Of a stretch of 64,000 nucleotides of DNA, positions 8,004 through 15,876 are shown in pieces. How positions within the stretch are numbered: position 1 is the first letter of the stretch; each line of letters starts with the position of its first letter. The translations under genes and the position numbers were made by a program. Source of the stretch: Amorphoplanes digitatis (lineage in GTDB: Bacteria; Actinomycetota; Actinomycetes; Mycobacteriales; Micromonosporaceae); contig NZ_JACHNH010000001.1 in NCBI RefSeq assembly GCF_014205335.1, positions 7,620,501 to 7,684,500 of the forward strand, read 5' to 3'. The notes under the pieces are model-generated. The model made no database searches. It was not told the DNA's origin and worked only from the letters and a program-made list of their open reading frames with translations.

Positions 8004-11000
8004 ATGCGCTCCCGCCCGCTCGGCTACGCCGATGCCGTCCGGCTGCTCGGCGGCGCCGACAGCCCCGTGATCAAGGCGCTGAGCGCGGCGACCGGCGCGG
8101 CCGCGGCCGCCGTCACCGTCGGCAGCCTCGGCGCCAACGACTTCTTCGCCCTGCGCGGCGAGCTGATCACCTGGGGGAACGCGCTGGCGACCGGCCTGCG
8201 CGAGCGGGTGACCGGCGTGCGCCGCTTCGACCGTACGCAGCGCCTCGTCGCCGCGCACGCGATCATCGTGGTCACCGCGTTCTACGAGGCGCTCGACGCG
8301 GTCCTGGCCGATCACCCCGAGGTCGACCTGGCCCTCGCCGGGCTGTCCGCCGGCGAGCAGGTGGCCATCGCCACCTCGACCGCGGCGAGCACCCGGTACG
8401 CCGACCTCGTGCAGGTGCTCGTCGACACCCCGCCGCCGATGCCCGCGCCGCACCGTCCGTTCGAGACGACCGTCGGCGCCCTGGCGGAGTACTACGGGTC
8501 GGCCTCGTCCGCGTTGCGCGACTTCCTGAGTGGGCTGAGCGCCTTCGAGGGGCACGACGACGCGGTCGGCCGCACCCTGCAGGCGGTCGACGAGCAGGTG
8601 CGCCGGGTCGCGGTGGAGCGGTACACGCAGGCGTACCGGACCCTCGTCACCCAGGCACCCGAGTTCGGCGTCTGGGCCGGCATGGTCGAGGCCCAGGCGA
8701 CCCGGACCCTGCTGCGCGACTCGGTCTCCGACCTGTCCGCGCAGCTCGCCGACCTGCGTGCGGTCTCCGGCGCGGTCGCGGTCGACGCCGTGCTCACCGG
8801 GCTCGGCCGGCGGTACCGGATCGGGCTGGAGTCGGCGATTCTCGGCTCCGCACACACGCACTCGTACGTCGTGCTGCCGAGCCTCGGCGACGGCTACATC
8901 AATCCGCACGGCCGGACCGCGGTGGCCGGACCCCACGACCTGCCGGCCACCGAGCAGTGGTGGGAACGGTCCACCGCGGTCGACGACGTGCAGGGTTTCC
9001 TGCTGGCACACCTCACCGGGCCGGACGCCCTCGCGACCCCGCTCGTGGTGCTCGGTCAGCCCGGCTCGGGCAAGTCCGCGATGACCAGGACGCTCGCCGC
9101 CCGGCTGCCCGCCGCCGACTTCCTGGTCGTCCGGGTCGAGCTGCGCAACGTGCCCGCCGACGCCTCGATACAGGCGCAGATCGAGGAGGCCCTGCTCCAG
9201 ATGCTCGGCGAGCGGGTCTCCTGGCCCGATCTCGCCCGCCGGGCCGGCGACGCGCTGCCGGTGGTGATCCTGGACGGCTTCGACGAGCTGTTGCAGGCCA
9301 CCGGGATGAACCGGGCCGACTACCTCGACCAGATCCGGCGCTTCCAGCAGCGCGAGGGTGAACTCGACCGGCCGGTCGCGGTGCTGGTCACCAGCCGCAC
9401 GGTGGTCGCCGACCGCGCGCGCTTCCCGAACGAAACGGTGGTGCTGCGCCTGGAGCCGTTCGACGAGCCGCAGGTGCGTGCCTGGCTCGAGGTGTGGAAC
9501 GCGCACAACACCGCCGGGCTCGCCGGCCGGGGCCTGCGGCCGCTGTCCGCCGAGACGGTCCTGGCGCACGGCGAACTGGCGAGTCAGCCGCTGCTGCTGC
9601 TCCTGCTCGCGCTCTACGACGCGGGCGCCAACGCCCTGCAATCCGCCGGCGGCGACATCCGCGGTGTCGACCTCTACGAACGGCTCTTCGCCGACTTCGT
9701 CGAGCGGGAGGTCGACAAGCAGCGCCGGGACCACACCGACGACCGGCGGCGCGAGGAGATCGAGGCGGAGTGGCGGCGCCTCGGCGCGGTCGCCGTCGCC
9801 ATCCTGAACCGCGGCGGCGACGTGATCCTCGAGGCCGAACTGGACGCCGACATACCGCAACTGCTCTCGGAGCGCGACTTGAGCCCGGCGCGCGCGGACG
9901 CGGTGCACCGCGCCCTGACCGTCGGCCAGCTCATGGTCGGCCGCTTCTTCTTCGTCCACGAGTCCCGGGCCACCCGGGACACCGGCGGGCCGGAGCGCAG
10001 CTTTGAGTTCCTGCACGCCACGTTCGGGGACTTCCTCGCCGCCCGCCAGATCGTGGCGTACCTCGTCGACCTGGCCGAGGAGCGCGAGCACCAGCGGCGC
10101 CGCCAGGGCGTCATCGACCCCGGCCCGCTGCACTCGGCGACGTCGTTCGTCACCATCGCCCGGCGTCCACCGCTGTGGGACTTCTGCCGGCGCATGCTCG
10201 CACGCCTGCCGGCCGAGCGGCGGCGGGCCTGCCGGGAACTCGTCCTGGAGCTGCTGCCCGACGCCGGGTACCCGCACCCGACCTGGACCAGGGGCGCCTA
10301 CGAGCCGTACCGGACGCCGGCGGCGGCGCGGCACGCGGCGTTCTCGGCGAACCTGGTCTGCTTCGCGGTGCTGCTCAGCGACGGGCCGGTCGACGCGGTC
10401 GAGCTGGTCGGGGAGCCGGTCGTCATCAACTGGCGGCGGCAGGCGCTGCTGTGGCAGAGCCAGCTCGAACCCGAGGACCGCAAGCGGCTGTGGCAGGCGC
10501 TGCGGGTGGCGTGGCGGCTGGACGCCGACCCGACCCGCCTCGAGGTACGCCCGGAGGACGGCGCCATGATCGGCGTCTACGAGTCGCTGCCGTGGCCACC
10601 GGAGGACCGCCCGCCCACCCTCCGGCCCGACGAGCACGAAGCGGTGATCGCACCGGACGTGTCGGTCGCGCCCGAGAGTCGCCTGGGCCGGACACTGCGC
10701 TGGTCGGCCTTCGTGCAGACCGCCCACGACGTGCGCGAGTGTCTCTACGACCTGATGCCGTACTGGCGGGGCACGGGAACGACGCCGCTGCTGCACCAGG
10801 TCGAGGGCCAGCCGTTCCCGGTCTCCGAGGCGGGGCTGTTGCTGCAAATTCTGCTCACACCGGCGGACCCGGCGCAGCGTGCCCTGCGCGCCGATCAGTA
10901 CCGATGGGCCTTCGCGCTCATGGCCGAGCCGAGACAACGACGCCTGCTGATCCGCCAACTCGTCGATGACGCCGCCATGCTCTCGGACCGGAGCCTGTTG

Positions 11001-11213
11001 ACGATCTTCGGCCAGCTGTCGGGGGGCGACCTCTACCGGAGCGCCGCCGACGGCGAACGGATCCTGACCGATCTGGCGGCGCGCCCGGAGAGCGGTATCG
11101 CGTTGGCCGCGGCCCTGCTCGGCATAGTCAGTTGGGGCCTGTCGGACGCGTCGGACAATCCCGTACGGCGTCACCGGAGTCACCTGTATCGAGTGCTCGG
11201 CTTCCCGACCTAG
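8004..11213 (+). CDS. NACHT-domain STAND NTPase, probable immune receptor
   Basis: A 1069-residue protein of the NACHT class of STAND NTPases. Residues 1-300 are a helical N-terminal region starting LGYADAVRLLGG, which resembles the NACHT N-terminal helical (NNH) domains of actinobacteria. The NACHT module has Walker A GQPGSGKS (351-358) and Walker B VVILDGFDELL (420-430), with the hallmark DGFDEL. A winged-helix part follows (FEFLHATFGDFLAARQI), then about 400 helical residues as the likely sensor. No WD40, TPR or LRR repeats are seen. Bacterial NACHT proteins are known anti-phage factors; here that role is inferred from family and from McrBC lying 2.3 kb away. Transcribed alone. Confidence 0.85.
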   Translation: MRSRPLGYADAVRLLGGADSPVIKALSAATGAAAAAVTVGSLGANDFFALRGELITWGNALATGLRERVTGVRRFDRTQRLVAAHAIIVVTAFYEALDAVLADHPEVDLALAGLSAGEQVAIATSTAASTRYADLVQVLVDTPPPMPAPHRPFETTVGALAEYYGSASSALRDFLSGLSAFEGHDDAVGRTLQAVDEQVRRVAVERYTQAYRTLVTQAPEFGVWAGMVEAQATRTLLRDSVSDLSAQLADLRAVSGAVAVDAVLTGLGRRYRIGLESAILGSAHTHSYVVLPSLGDGYINPHGRTAVAGPHDLPATEQWWERSTAVDDVQGFLLAHLTGPDALATPLVVLGQPGSGKSAMTRTLAARLPAADFLVVRVELRNVPADASIQAQIEEALLQMLGERVSWPDLARRAGDALPVVILDGFDELLQATGMNRADYLDQIRRFQQREGELDRPVAVLVTSRTVVADRARFPNETVVLRLEPFDEPQVRAWLEVWNAHNTAGLAGRGLRPLSAETVLAHGELASQPLLLLLLALYDAGANALQSAGGDIRGVDLYERLFADFVEREVDKQRRDHTDDRRREEIEAEWRRLGAVAVAILNRGGDVILEAELDADIPQLLSERDLSPARADAVHRALTVGQLMVGRFFFVHESRATRDTGGPERSFEFLHATFGDFLAARQIVAYLVDLAEEREHQRRRQGVIDPGPLHSATSFVTIARRPPLWDFCRRMLARLPAERRRACRELVLELLPDAGYPHPTWTRGAYEPYRTPAAARHAAFSANLVCFAVLLSDGPVDAVELVGEPVVINWRRQALLWQSQLEPEDRKRLWQALRVAWRLDADPTRLEVRPEDGAMIGVYESLPWPPEDRPPTLRPDEHEAVIAPDVSVAPESRLGRTLRWSAFVQTAHDVRECLYDLMPYWRGTGTTPLLHQVEGQPFPVSEAGLLLQILLTPADPAQRALRADQYRWAFALMAEPRQRRLLIRQLVDDAAMLSDRSLLTIFGQLSGGDLYRSAADGERILTDLAARPESGIALAAALLGIVSWGLSDASDNPVRRHRSHLYRVLGFPT

Positions 11214-11239
11214 CGATCACGCACCTCTAGGGTGTCCGT

Positions 11240-12028
11240 ATGTCGATCACCGACCAGGATCTGGCCATCGCGGCGGCGCAGGCCGGGGCCGCGGTGGTCC
11301 GGTCACACCACGGGACCGCGCTGACGCACTTCGAGAAATCCGCGGGCGACTTCGCCACCACGGCGGACATCGAGGCCGAGAAGGCCATCCTCGACGTCCT
11401 GCGCGGCGCACGCCCGGACGACGTCGTCCTGGGCGAGGAGAGCGGGCGCACGGGCACCGCCGGCAACGGTCGCATGTGGCTGGTCGACCCGCTGTGCGGA
11501 ACGCTGAACTACGCCGTGGGCAACATGCTCGCCTCGGTGAACGTGGCCCTGCGCGGCGGGGAGCAGGTCGCCGCCGTCGCGGACCCGTTCGCCGACGAGG
11601 TGTTCTGGACCGACGGCGCCGCCGCGTACGTGCGCCTCGACGGCGTGGACCGACTACTCACCCCGTCCGCCGATTCGCGGCTGGTCGACGTCAACCTCGA
11701 CCCGCCGTTCCCCAACGCCGAGGCCTTCTCGGCCGCCCGGATGCTCGCCGACCCGGGATTCATCCGGCAGTTCCGCCCACGCGTCGTCTCCACCACCCTG
11801 GCCGTGGCCTGGGTCGCCGCCGGCCGCCGCGCCGCATACGTCACCGACGGCGACAGCCGGCTGGGTGACAGCGTCCACTTCGCGGCCGGCATCGCCCTCT
11901 GCCGGGCGGCCGGCTGCGTGGTCACCGGGATCGACGGGCGGCCGGCACACGCGGGCGTCGGCGGCCTCGTCGTGGCCGCCGACGAGCCGACGCACGCCGC
12001 CCTGATGGAGCTGACTCTTGTCCGATGA
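11240..12028 (+). CDS. Inositol-monophosphatase-like protein with altered metal site
   Basis: A 262-residue IMPase-fold protein. The first metal motif looks normal (GDFATTADIEAEKAI, then VLGEES). The second reads WLVDPLCGTLNYA, with Cys where the family has Asp (DPIDGT). The third reads SVHFAAGIALCRAAGC, with His where the family has the Asp of WDxAAG. Two of the usual Mg2+ ligands are therefore replaced, so the protein may be inactive, use another metal, or have another role. The ATG lies six bases after TAGGGT (11228-11233), a leaderless layout. It overlaps the Nudix gene by 11 bases, so the two, and the esterase after them, form one operon. Confidence 0.75.
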   Translation: MSITDQDLAIAAAQAGAAVVRSHHGTALTHFEKSAGDFATTADIEAEKAILDVLRGARPDDVVLGEESGRTGTAGNGRMWLVDPLCGTLNYAVGNMLASVNVALRGGEQVAAVADPFADEVFWTDGAAAYVRLDGVDRLLTPSADSRLVDVNLDPPFPNAEAFSAARMLADPGFIRQFRPRVVSTTLAVAWVAAGRRAAYVTDGDSRLGDSVHFAAGIALCRAAGCVVTGIDGRPAHAGVGGLVVAADEPTHAALMELTLVR

Positions 12029-12503
12029 CTTCACCGCCACGCTCCCCCGCAAGCGGATGGCCGCCGGGGTGCTGCTGTCGGACGGGCGCGACCGGGTCCT
12101 GCTCGTCGAGCCGACCTACAAGCCCTACTGGGAGATACCGGGCGGCACGGTGGAGGCCGGCGAGTCGCCGCACGCCGCGGCCGTACGCGAGATCGAGGAG
12201 GAGCTCGGCCTGCCGGTGCGGCCGGGCCGGCTGCTGGTGACCGACTGGGTGCCGCCGCGGCCGGACCGCACCGAGGGCCTGATGCTGGTCTTCGACGGCG
12301 GGATCCTCACGCCGGAGCAGGCCGCGCGGATCCGGCTGCCGGCCGACGAGCTGCGCAGCTGGGCCTGGTGCGACGAGCCGGAGGCCGGCGAGCGGCTACC
12401 GGAGCTGCTGGCCCGTCGCCTGGCCGCCGCGGTCCGTGCCCGCGACCGGGGCACGGCGGCGTATCTCGAGAACGGGTTCGACCTGGAGGAACAGCCATGC
12501 TGA
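12018..12503 (+). CDS. Nudix hydrolase
   Basis: A 161-residue protein with a complete Nudix box, GGTVEAGESPHAAAVREIEE followed by ELGL (Gly-x5-Glu-x7-Arg-Glu-x2-Glu-Glu). It hydrolyses a nucleoside diphosphate linked to some other group; the substrate is unknown. I chose the TTG at 12018 because GGAG precedes it by seven bases and because it overlaps the upstream stop; an ATG at 12057 would shorten it by 13 residues. The stop overlaps the esterase start (ATGCTGA), so translation is coupled through the operon. Confidence 0.8.
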   Translation: MSDDFTATLPRKRMAAGVLLSDGRDRVLLVEPTYKPYWEIPGGTVEAGESPHAAAVREIEEELGLPVRPGRLLVTDWVPPRPDRTEGLMLVFDGGILTPEQAARIRLPADELRSWAWCDEPEAGERLPELLARRLAAAVRARDRGTAAYLENGFDLEEQPC

Positions 12504-13462
12504 CCGATCTGCCCCTCGACCAGCTCGAGTCGTACCGGAGCTCGCAGACCGAGCCGCCGGACCTCGACGACTTCTGGGCCGGCACGCTGGCCGAGGCCGC
12601 CGGTCACGACATCGGCTTGCGCCTGAGCCCGGTCGCGACCGGGCTCACCACCATCGACACCTACGACGTGACGTTCCGCGGCTACGCCGGCCAGGACGTC
12701 CGCGCCTGGCTGCGGGTGCCGGCCGGGCACCCCGGCCCGCTGCCGGCGGTGGTGCAGTACGTGGGCTACGGCGGCGGCCGCGGGCACGCCTGCGAGAACC
12801 TGTTCTGGGCCTCGGCCGGCTTCGCACACCTGCAGATGGACACCCGGGGCCAGGGCTCCGGGTGGAGCGTCGGCGAGACCCCGGACCCGGCGCCGGCCGG
12901 CCCGCAGGTGCCGGGCGTGATGACCCGCGGCATCCTGGACCCGGCGAGCTACTACTACCGGCGCCTCTACACCGACGCGGTGCGGGCAGTCGACGCCGCC
13001 CGGTCGCTGCCGCAGGTCGACGCGGACCGCGTCGCCGTGCTCGGCGGCAGCCAGGGCGGCGGGCTCGCGATCGCCGTCGCGGGGCTGCGCGCCGATCTCG
13101 CGGCGGCCGTCGCGTTCGTGCCGTTCCTGTGCGACTTCCCGCGCGCCACCCGGATCACCGATTCGTACCCGTACCGGGAGATCGCCGACTACCTCAAGAC
13201 GCACCGGGAGAGCGTCGAGCGGGTGCACCGGACGCTCGGGTACTTCGACGGGGTCAATCTCGCCCGGCGGGCGGGCGCGCCGGCGCTGTTCTCGGCGGCG
13301 CTCATGGACGCGACGTGCCCGCCGTCCACCGTCTACGGCGCCTTCCACGAGTACGCCGGCCCGCGCCGGATGCTGCTGTGGGAGTACAACGGCCACGAGG
13401 GCGGCGGCATCCTCGACGAGGTCCGCGCGCTGGAGTTCCTACGCGAACACCTGGCCGCGTAG
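12497..13462 (+). CDS. Acetylxylan esterase / cephalosporin-C deacetylase family (AXE1)
   Basis: A 321-residue alpha/beta hydrolase of the AXE1 family, which removes acetyl groups from xylan, xylo-oligosaccharides or cephalosporin C. The nucleophile elbow is GGSQGGG, the acid lies in ALMDATCPP, and the catalytic His in NGHEGGG. There is no signal peptide, so it probably acts inside the cell on imported acetylated oligosaccharides. GGAGGA sits seven bases before the ATG. It ends the small operon begun by the IMPase-like gene and precedes a secreted glycosidase, which fits plant cell wall use. Confidence 0.85.
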   Translation: MLTDLPLDQLESYRSSQTEPPDLDDFWAGTLAEAAGHDIGLRLSPVATGLTTIDTYDVTFRGYAGQDVRAWLRVPAGHPGPLPAVVQYVGYGGGRGHACENLFWASAGFAHLQMDTRGQGSGWSVGETPDPAPAGPQVPGVMTRGILDPASYYYRRLYTDAVRAVDAARSLPQVDADRVAVLGGSQGGGLAIAVAGLRADLAAAVAFVPFLCDFPRATRITDSYPYREIADYLKTHRESVERVHRTLGYFDGVNLARRAGAPALFSAALMDATCPPSTVYGAFHEYAGPRRMLLWEYNGHEGGGILDEVRALEFLREHLAA

Positions 13463-13473
13463 CCCGCAGATCA

Positions 13474-13503
13474 TTGACAGACGTCTCTTTGGATGCCGAC
13501 TAT
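13474..13503 (+). promoter_or_regulatory. Promoter of the CBM2 glycosidase gene
   Basis: A consensus -35 TTGACA lies at 13474-13479. With an 18-base spacer the -10 position is GACTAT at 13498-13503. The first base of the CebR-type operator overlaps the end of the -10 box, so a bound repressor would block RNA polymerase. Confidence 0.55.
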
Positions 13504-13516
13504 GGGAGCGCTCCCA
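13503..13516 (+). promoter_or_regulatory. CebR-type operator TGGGAGCGCTCCCA
   Basis: A perfect 14-bp palindrome identical to the CebR box known from Streptomyces and other actinobacteria, where CebR represses cellulose-use genes until cellobiose or cellotriose appears. It lies between the -10 box and the start codon of the glycosidase gene. The cebR gene itself is not in this window. Confidence 0.85.
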
Positions 13517-13544
13517 ACACTCGCTCTCACCCATGGAGACTGCC

Positions 13545-15605
13545 GTGCATCCCTCCCCCGTCCGGCGCGCCCTCGCGAGCATCGTCCTGCTCGCCGCGGT
13601 CGCCGCCACCGCCGCGCCGCCCAGCGCGCAGGCCGCCCTCGCCGCCGCCGACACCGCGGTCGATGTCGACGTCCGGGCCGGCCTCGCCACCGTGCCCGGC
13701 ACCGCGCTCGGCCTGAACCATGCCATCTGGGACGCCGAGCTCGGCACCACCGCCGTCTCCGGCCTGCTCAAGGACGCCGGCGTCGAGATGCTGCGGTACC
13801 CGGGCGGCTCATACGCCGACATCTACCACTGGCGCGACCACACCGCGCCCGGCGGCTACGTCGCCCCGAACACCGACTTCGACACCTTCATGGCCGGGGC
13901 CAAGCGGACCGGCGCCCAGCCGATGATCATCGCCAACTACGGGACCGGCACCGCGCAGGAGGCCGCCGACTGGGTGCGGTACGCCAACGTCACCAAGGGC
14001 TACGGCGCGACCTACTGGACGATCGGCAACGAGAACTACGGCAACGGCCACTACGGCGCCGCCTGGGAGGCCGACGACCACGCCGACAAGAGCCCCAAGG
14101 AGTACGCGGCGAACGTTGTCGCGTACGCGGCGGCCATGAAGGCCGTCGACCCGAGCATCAAGGTCGGCGCGGTCCTCACGATGCCCGGCAACTGGCCCGA
14201 CGGCATCGTCGGCACCGGCGACCAGGGCACCTGGAACGCCGAGGTGCTCACCCGTGCCGGTGCGTCGATCGACTTCGTGGACGTCCACTGGTATCCCGGC
14301 GGCGGCACCGCCGCCGAGTCCCTGACCAGGACCGAGCACATCGAGGACGCGGTCTACCTGCTCCGGGGCCAGCTCGCGCGGTACGCGGGCGCGAACGCCG
14401 GCCGCATCGGCATCAGCATGACCGAGACCAACGTCGGCGTCGGCCAGAACACCCAGCCGGGTGCGCTGTTCCTGGCGGACGTCTACAGCGGCCTGCTGGA
14501 GCAGGGCGTCTTCACCGTCCAGTGGTGGAACACGCACAACGGGATCGGCACGGTGTCGACCGTCGCCGGGCAGCGCGACTACGGCGACTTCGGGCTGCTC
14601 TCCAGCGGCGGCTGCACCTCCGACGGATCGGTCTGCGAGCCGCCGATGAACACGCCGTTCGCGCCGTACCACGCCCTGAAGCTGATGGGGTCCTTCGCCC
14701 GCGCGGGCGATCAACTGGTCCGCGCGGGGGCGAACAACCCGCTGGTCAGCGCGCACGCGTCCCGCCGGCCCAACGGCGACCTGGGCGTCCTGCTGGTCAA
14801 CAAGGACCCGGACAACGCGCACACGGTCGACCTGCGCTACCACGGCTGGACGCCGGCCGGGGCTGTGCCGACGGTGTCGACGTACACCAACGGCGCGGCC
14901 GCGGTGCAGACCGCACCGGCGGGCACGGCGACCGGCCAGACGCTCCCGGCGTACTCGCTCACGCTCCTGACCCTGCGCCCGGCCAACACCGGCGGGGCCG
15001 CGCCGAAGGCGCCGGGCCGTCCGGCGGCCGGCACGGTCACCGACCGGACCGCGACCATCTCCTGGCCCGCCGCGCAGGCCGGCGGCCGTCCGATCGCCAA
15101 GTACGAGCTCTACCGGCAGAACGGCGGCGCCGCCGAGCAGCTCGGCGAGACGACCGGCACGTCGTTCACCGTGCAGAACCTGGAACCGGGCCGCCGGTAC
15201 ACGGTGAACGTGCTGGCCCGCGACACCGCGGGTGGCACGTCCTGGTCCTCGCTCCCGCTGACGTTCACCACCACCGGCCCGGCGGCGGCGGGCTGCACGG
15301 TACGGCTGACCGACACCAACGACTGGGGCAACGGGTTCGTCGGGCAGATCGACATCACGAACAACTCGGCCGCCCCCGTCGGCGGCTGGACCCTGGCCTT
15401 CACCTGGCCGACCAAGTGGCAGAGCGTGTCCAGCGGATGGAGCGCCACCTGGGAACAGACCGGTACAAAGGTCCGGGTGACAAGCGACGGCGTGCTCGCC
15501 GCCGGGGGCGGGACCACCACGGTCGGGTTCGTCGGCGCCTACAGCGGCCCGAACGTGCTGCCGGGCGTGTTCACCCTCAACGGCACCGTCTGCTCGACCG
15601 CCTGA
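13545..15605 (+). CDS. Secreted glycoside hydrolase with FnIII and CBM2 modules
   Basis: A secreted multidomain enzyme for plant cell wall polysaccharides. After a signal peptide (VRRALASIVLLAAVAATAA, cleavage near AQA) comes a TIM-barrel catalytic domain of about 450 residues. It has WTIGNENYGNG (likely acid/base Glu) and ISMTETNVG (likely nucleophile Glu), like clan GH-A arabinofuranosidases such as GH51. A fibronectin type III module follows (PGRPAAGTV...LTFTTTG). The C terminus is a family-2 cellulose-binding module with its conserved terminal Cys pair and Trp residues (NDWGNGFVGQIDITN, LNGTVC). I prefer the GTG at 13545, seven bases after GGAG, over the ATG at 13533, which lacks a binding site. 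Expression is probably controlled by CebR. Confidence 0.8.
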   Translation: MHPSPVRRALASIVLLAAVAATAAPPSAQAALAAADTAVDVDVRAGLATVPGTALGLNHAIWDAELGTTAVSGLLKDAGVEMLRYPGGSYADIYHWRDHTAPGGYVAPNTDFDTFMAGAKRTGAQPMIIANYGTGTAQEAADWVRYANVTKGYGATYWTIGNENYGNGHYGAAWEADDHADKSPKEYAANVVAYAAAMKAVDPSIKVGAVLTMPGNWPDGIVGTGDQGTWNAEVLTRAGASIDFVDVHWYPGGGTAAESLTRTEHIEDAVYLLRGQLARYAGANAGRIGISMTETNVGVGQNTQPGALFLADVYSGLLEQGVFTVQWWNTHNGIGTVSTVAGQRDYGDFGLLSSGGCTSDGSVCEPPMNTPFAPYHALKLMGSFARAGDQLVRAGANNPLVSAHASRRPNGDLGVLLVNKDPDNAHTVDLRYHGWTPAGAVPTVSTYTNGAAAVQTAPAGTATGQTLPAYSLTLLTLRPANTGGAAPKAPGRPAAGTVTDRTATISWPAAQAGGRPIAKYELYRQNGGAAEQLGETTGTSFTVQNLEPGRRYTVNVLARDTAGGTSWSSLPLTFTTTGPAAAGCTVRLTDTNDWGNGFVGQIDITNNSAAPVGGWTLAFTWPTKWQSVSSGWSATWEQTGTKVRVTSDGVLAAGGGTTTVGFVGAYSGPNVLPGVFTLNGTVCSTA

Positions 15606-15615
15606 CCACGCCGCG

Positions 15616-15650
15616 ACCGGCCCGGGCGGAGCGCATCCGTCCGGGCCGGT
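15616..15650 (+). terminator. Hairpin after the glycosidase gene
   Basis: A 15-bp stem, ACCGGCCCGGGCGGA (15616-15630) with its complement at 15636-15650 (one G-T pair) and a GCGCA loop, 11 bases after the stop codon. It lacks a long U run, as is usual in high-GC actinobacteria. Confidence 0.75.
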
Positions 15651-15781
15651 TAGGGTCCCGGTCGGGGCCCGATCGAACCCCCGGGGACGACGGGTGCGGA
15701 AACCGGGCGATTCCGGCCCCTCGACGCCGGATTACGTGGCTGACGCGTATCCGCGCATCTGATTCCGTTTCATCTTTGCAA

Positions 15782-15824
15782 AATCCTTCGGATTCCCTTG
15801 TTTTTAGGGCTTTGACTATGTCAA
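15782..15824 (+). promoter_or_regulatory. Two evenly spaced palindromes upstream of the polyamine operon
   Basis: AATCC-TTC-GGATT (15782-15794) and TTGAC-TAT-GTCAA (15812-15824) share a 5-3-5 layout. Their centres are 30 bp apart, about three helical turns, within an AT-rich patch unusual for this DNA. They look like operator half-site pairs for a dimeric regulator. No regulator gene adjoins the operon, so its identity is unknown. Confidence 0.45.
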
Positions 15825-15842
15825 GGTCCACCTCTTCGTGTG

Positions 15843-15859
15843 GGGGCTGTCACAGCCCC
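15843..15859 (+). promoter_or_regulatory. Short hairpin in the leader of the polyamine operon
   Basis: GGGGCTG-TCA-CAGCCCC is a perfect 7-bp stem with a 3-base loop. It lies five bases before the GGGAGG ribosome binding site of the aldehyde dehydrogenase gene. It could be an operator or an mRNA hairpin that affects initiation. Confidence 0.45.
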
Positions 15860-15876
15860 GGGCGGGAGGCCACCTC

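Noticed and set aside
7935-11183. A 1082-codon open frame on the minus strand opposite the NACHT gene
   Set aside because: It is a shadow frame of high-GC DNA: no family motif, no ribosome binding site, and its composition is Arg/Gly/Val-rich without domain structure, while the plus-strand frame has clear Walker motifs.
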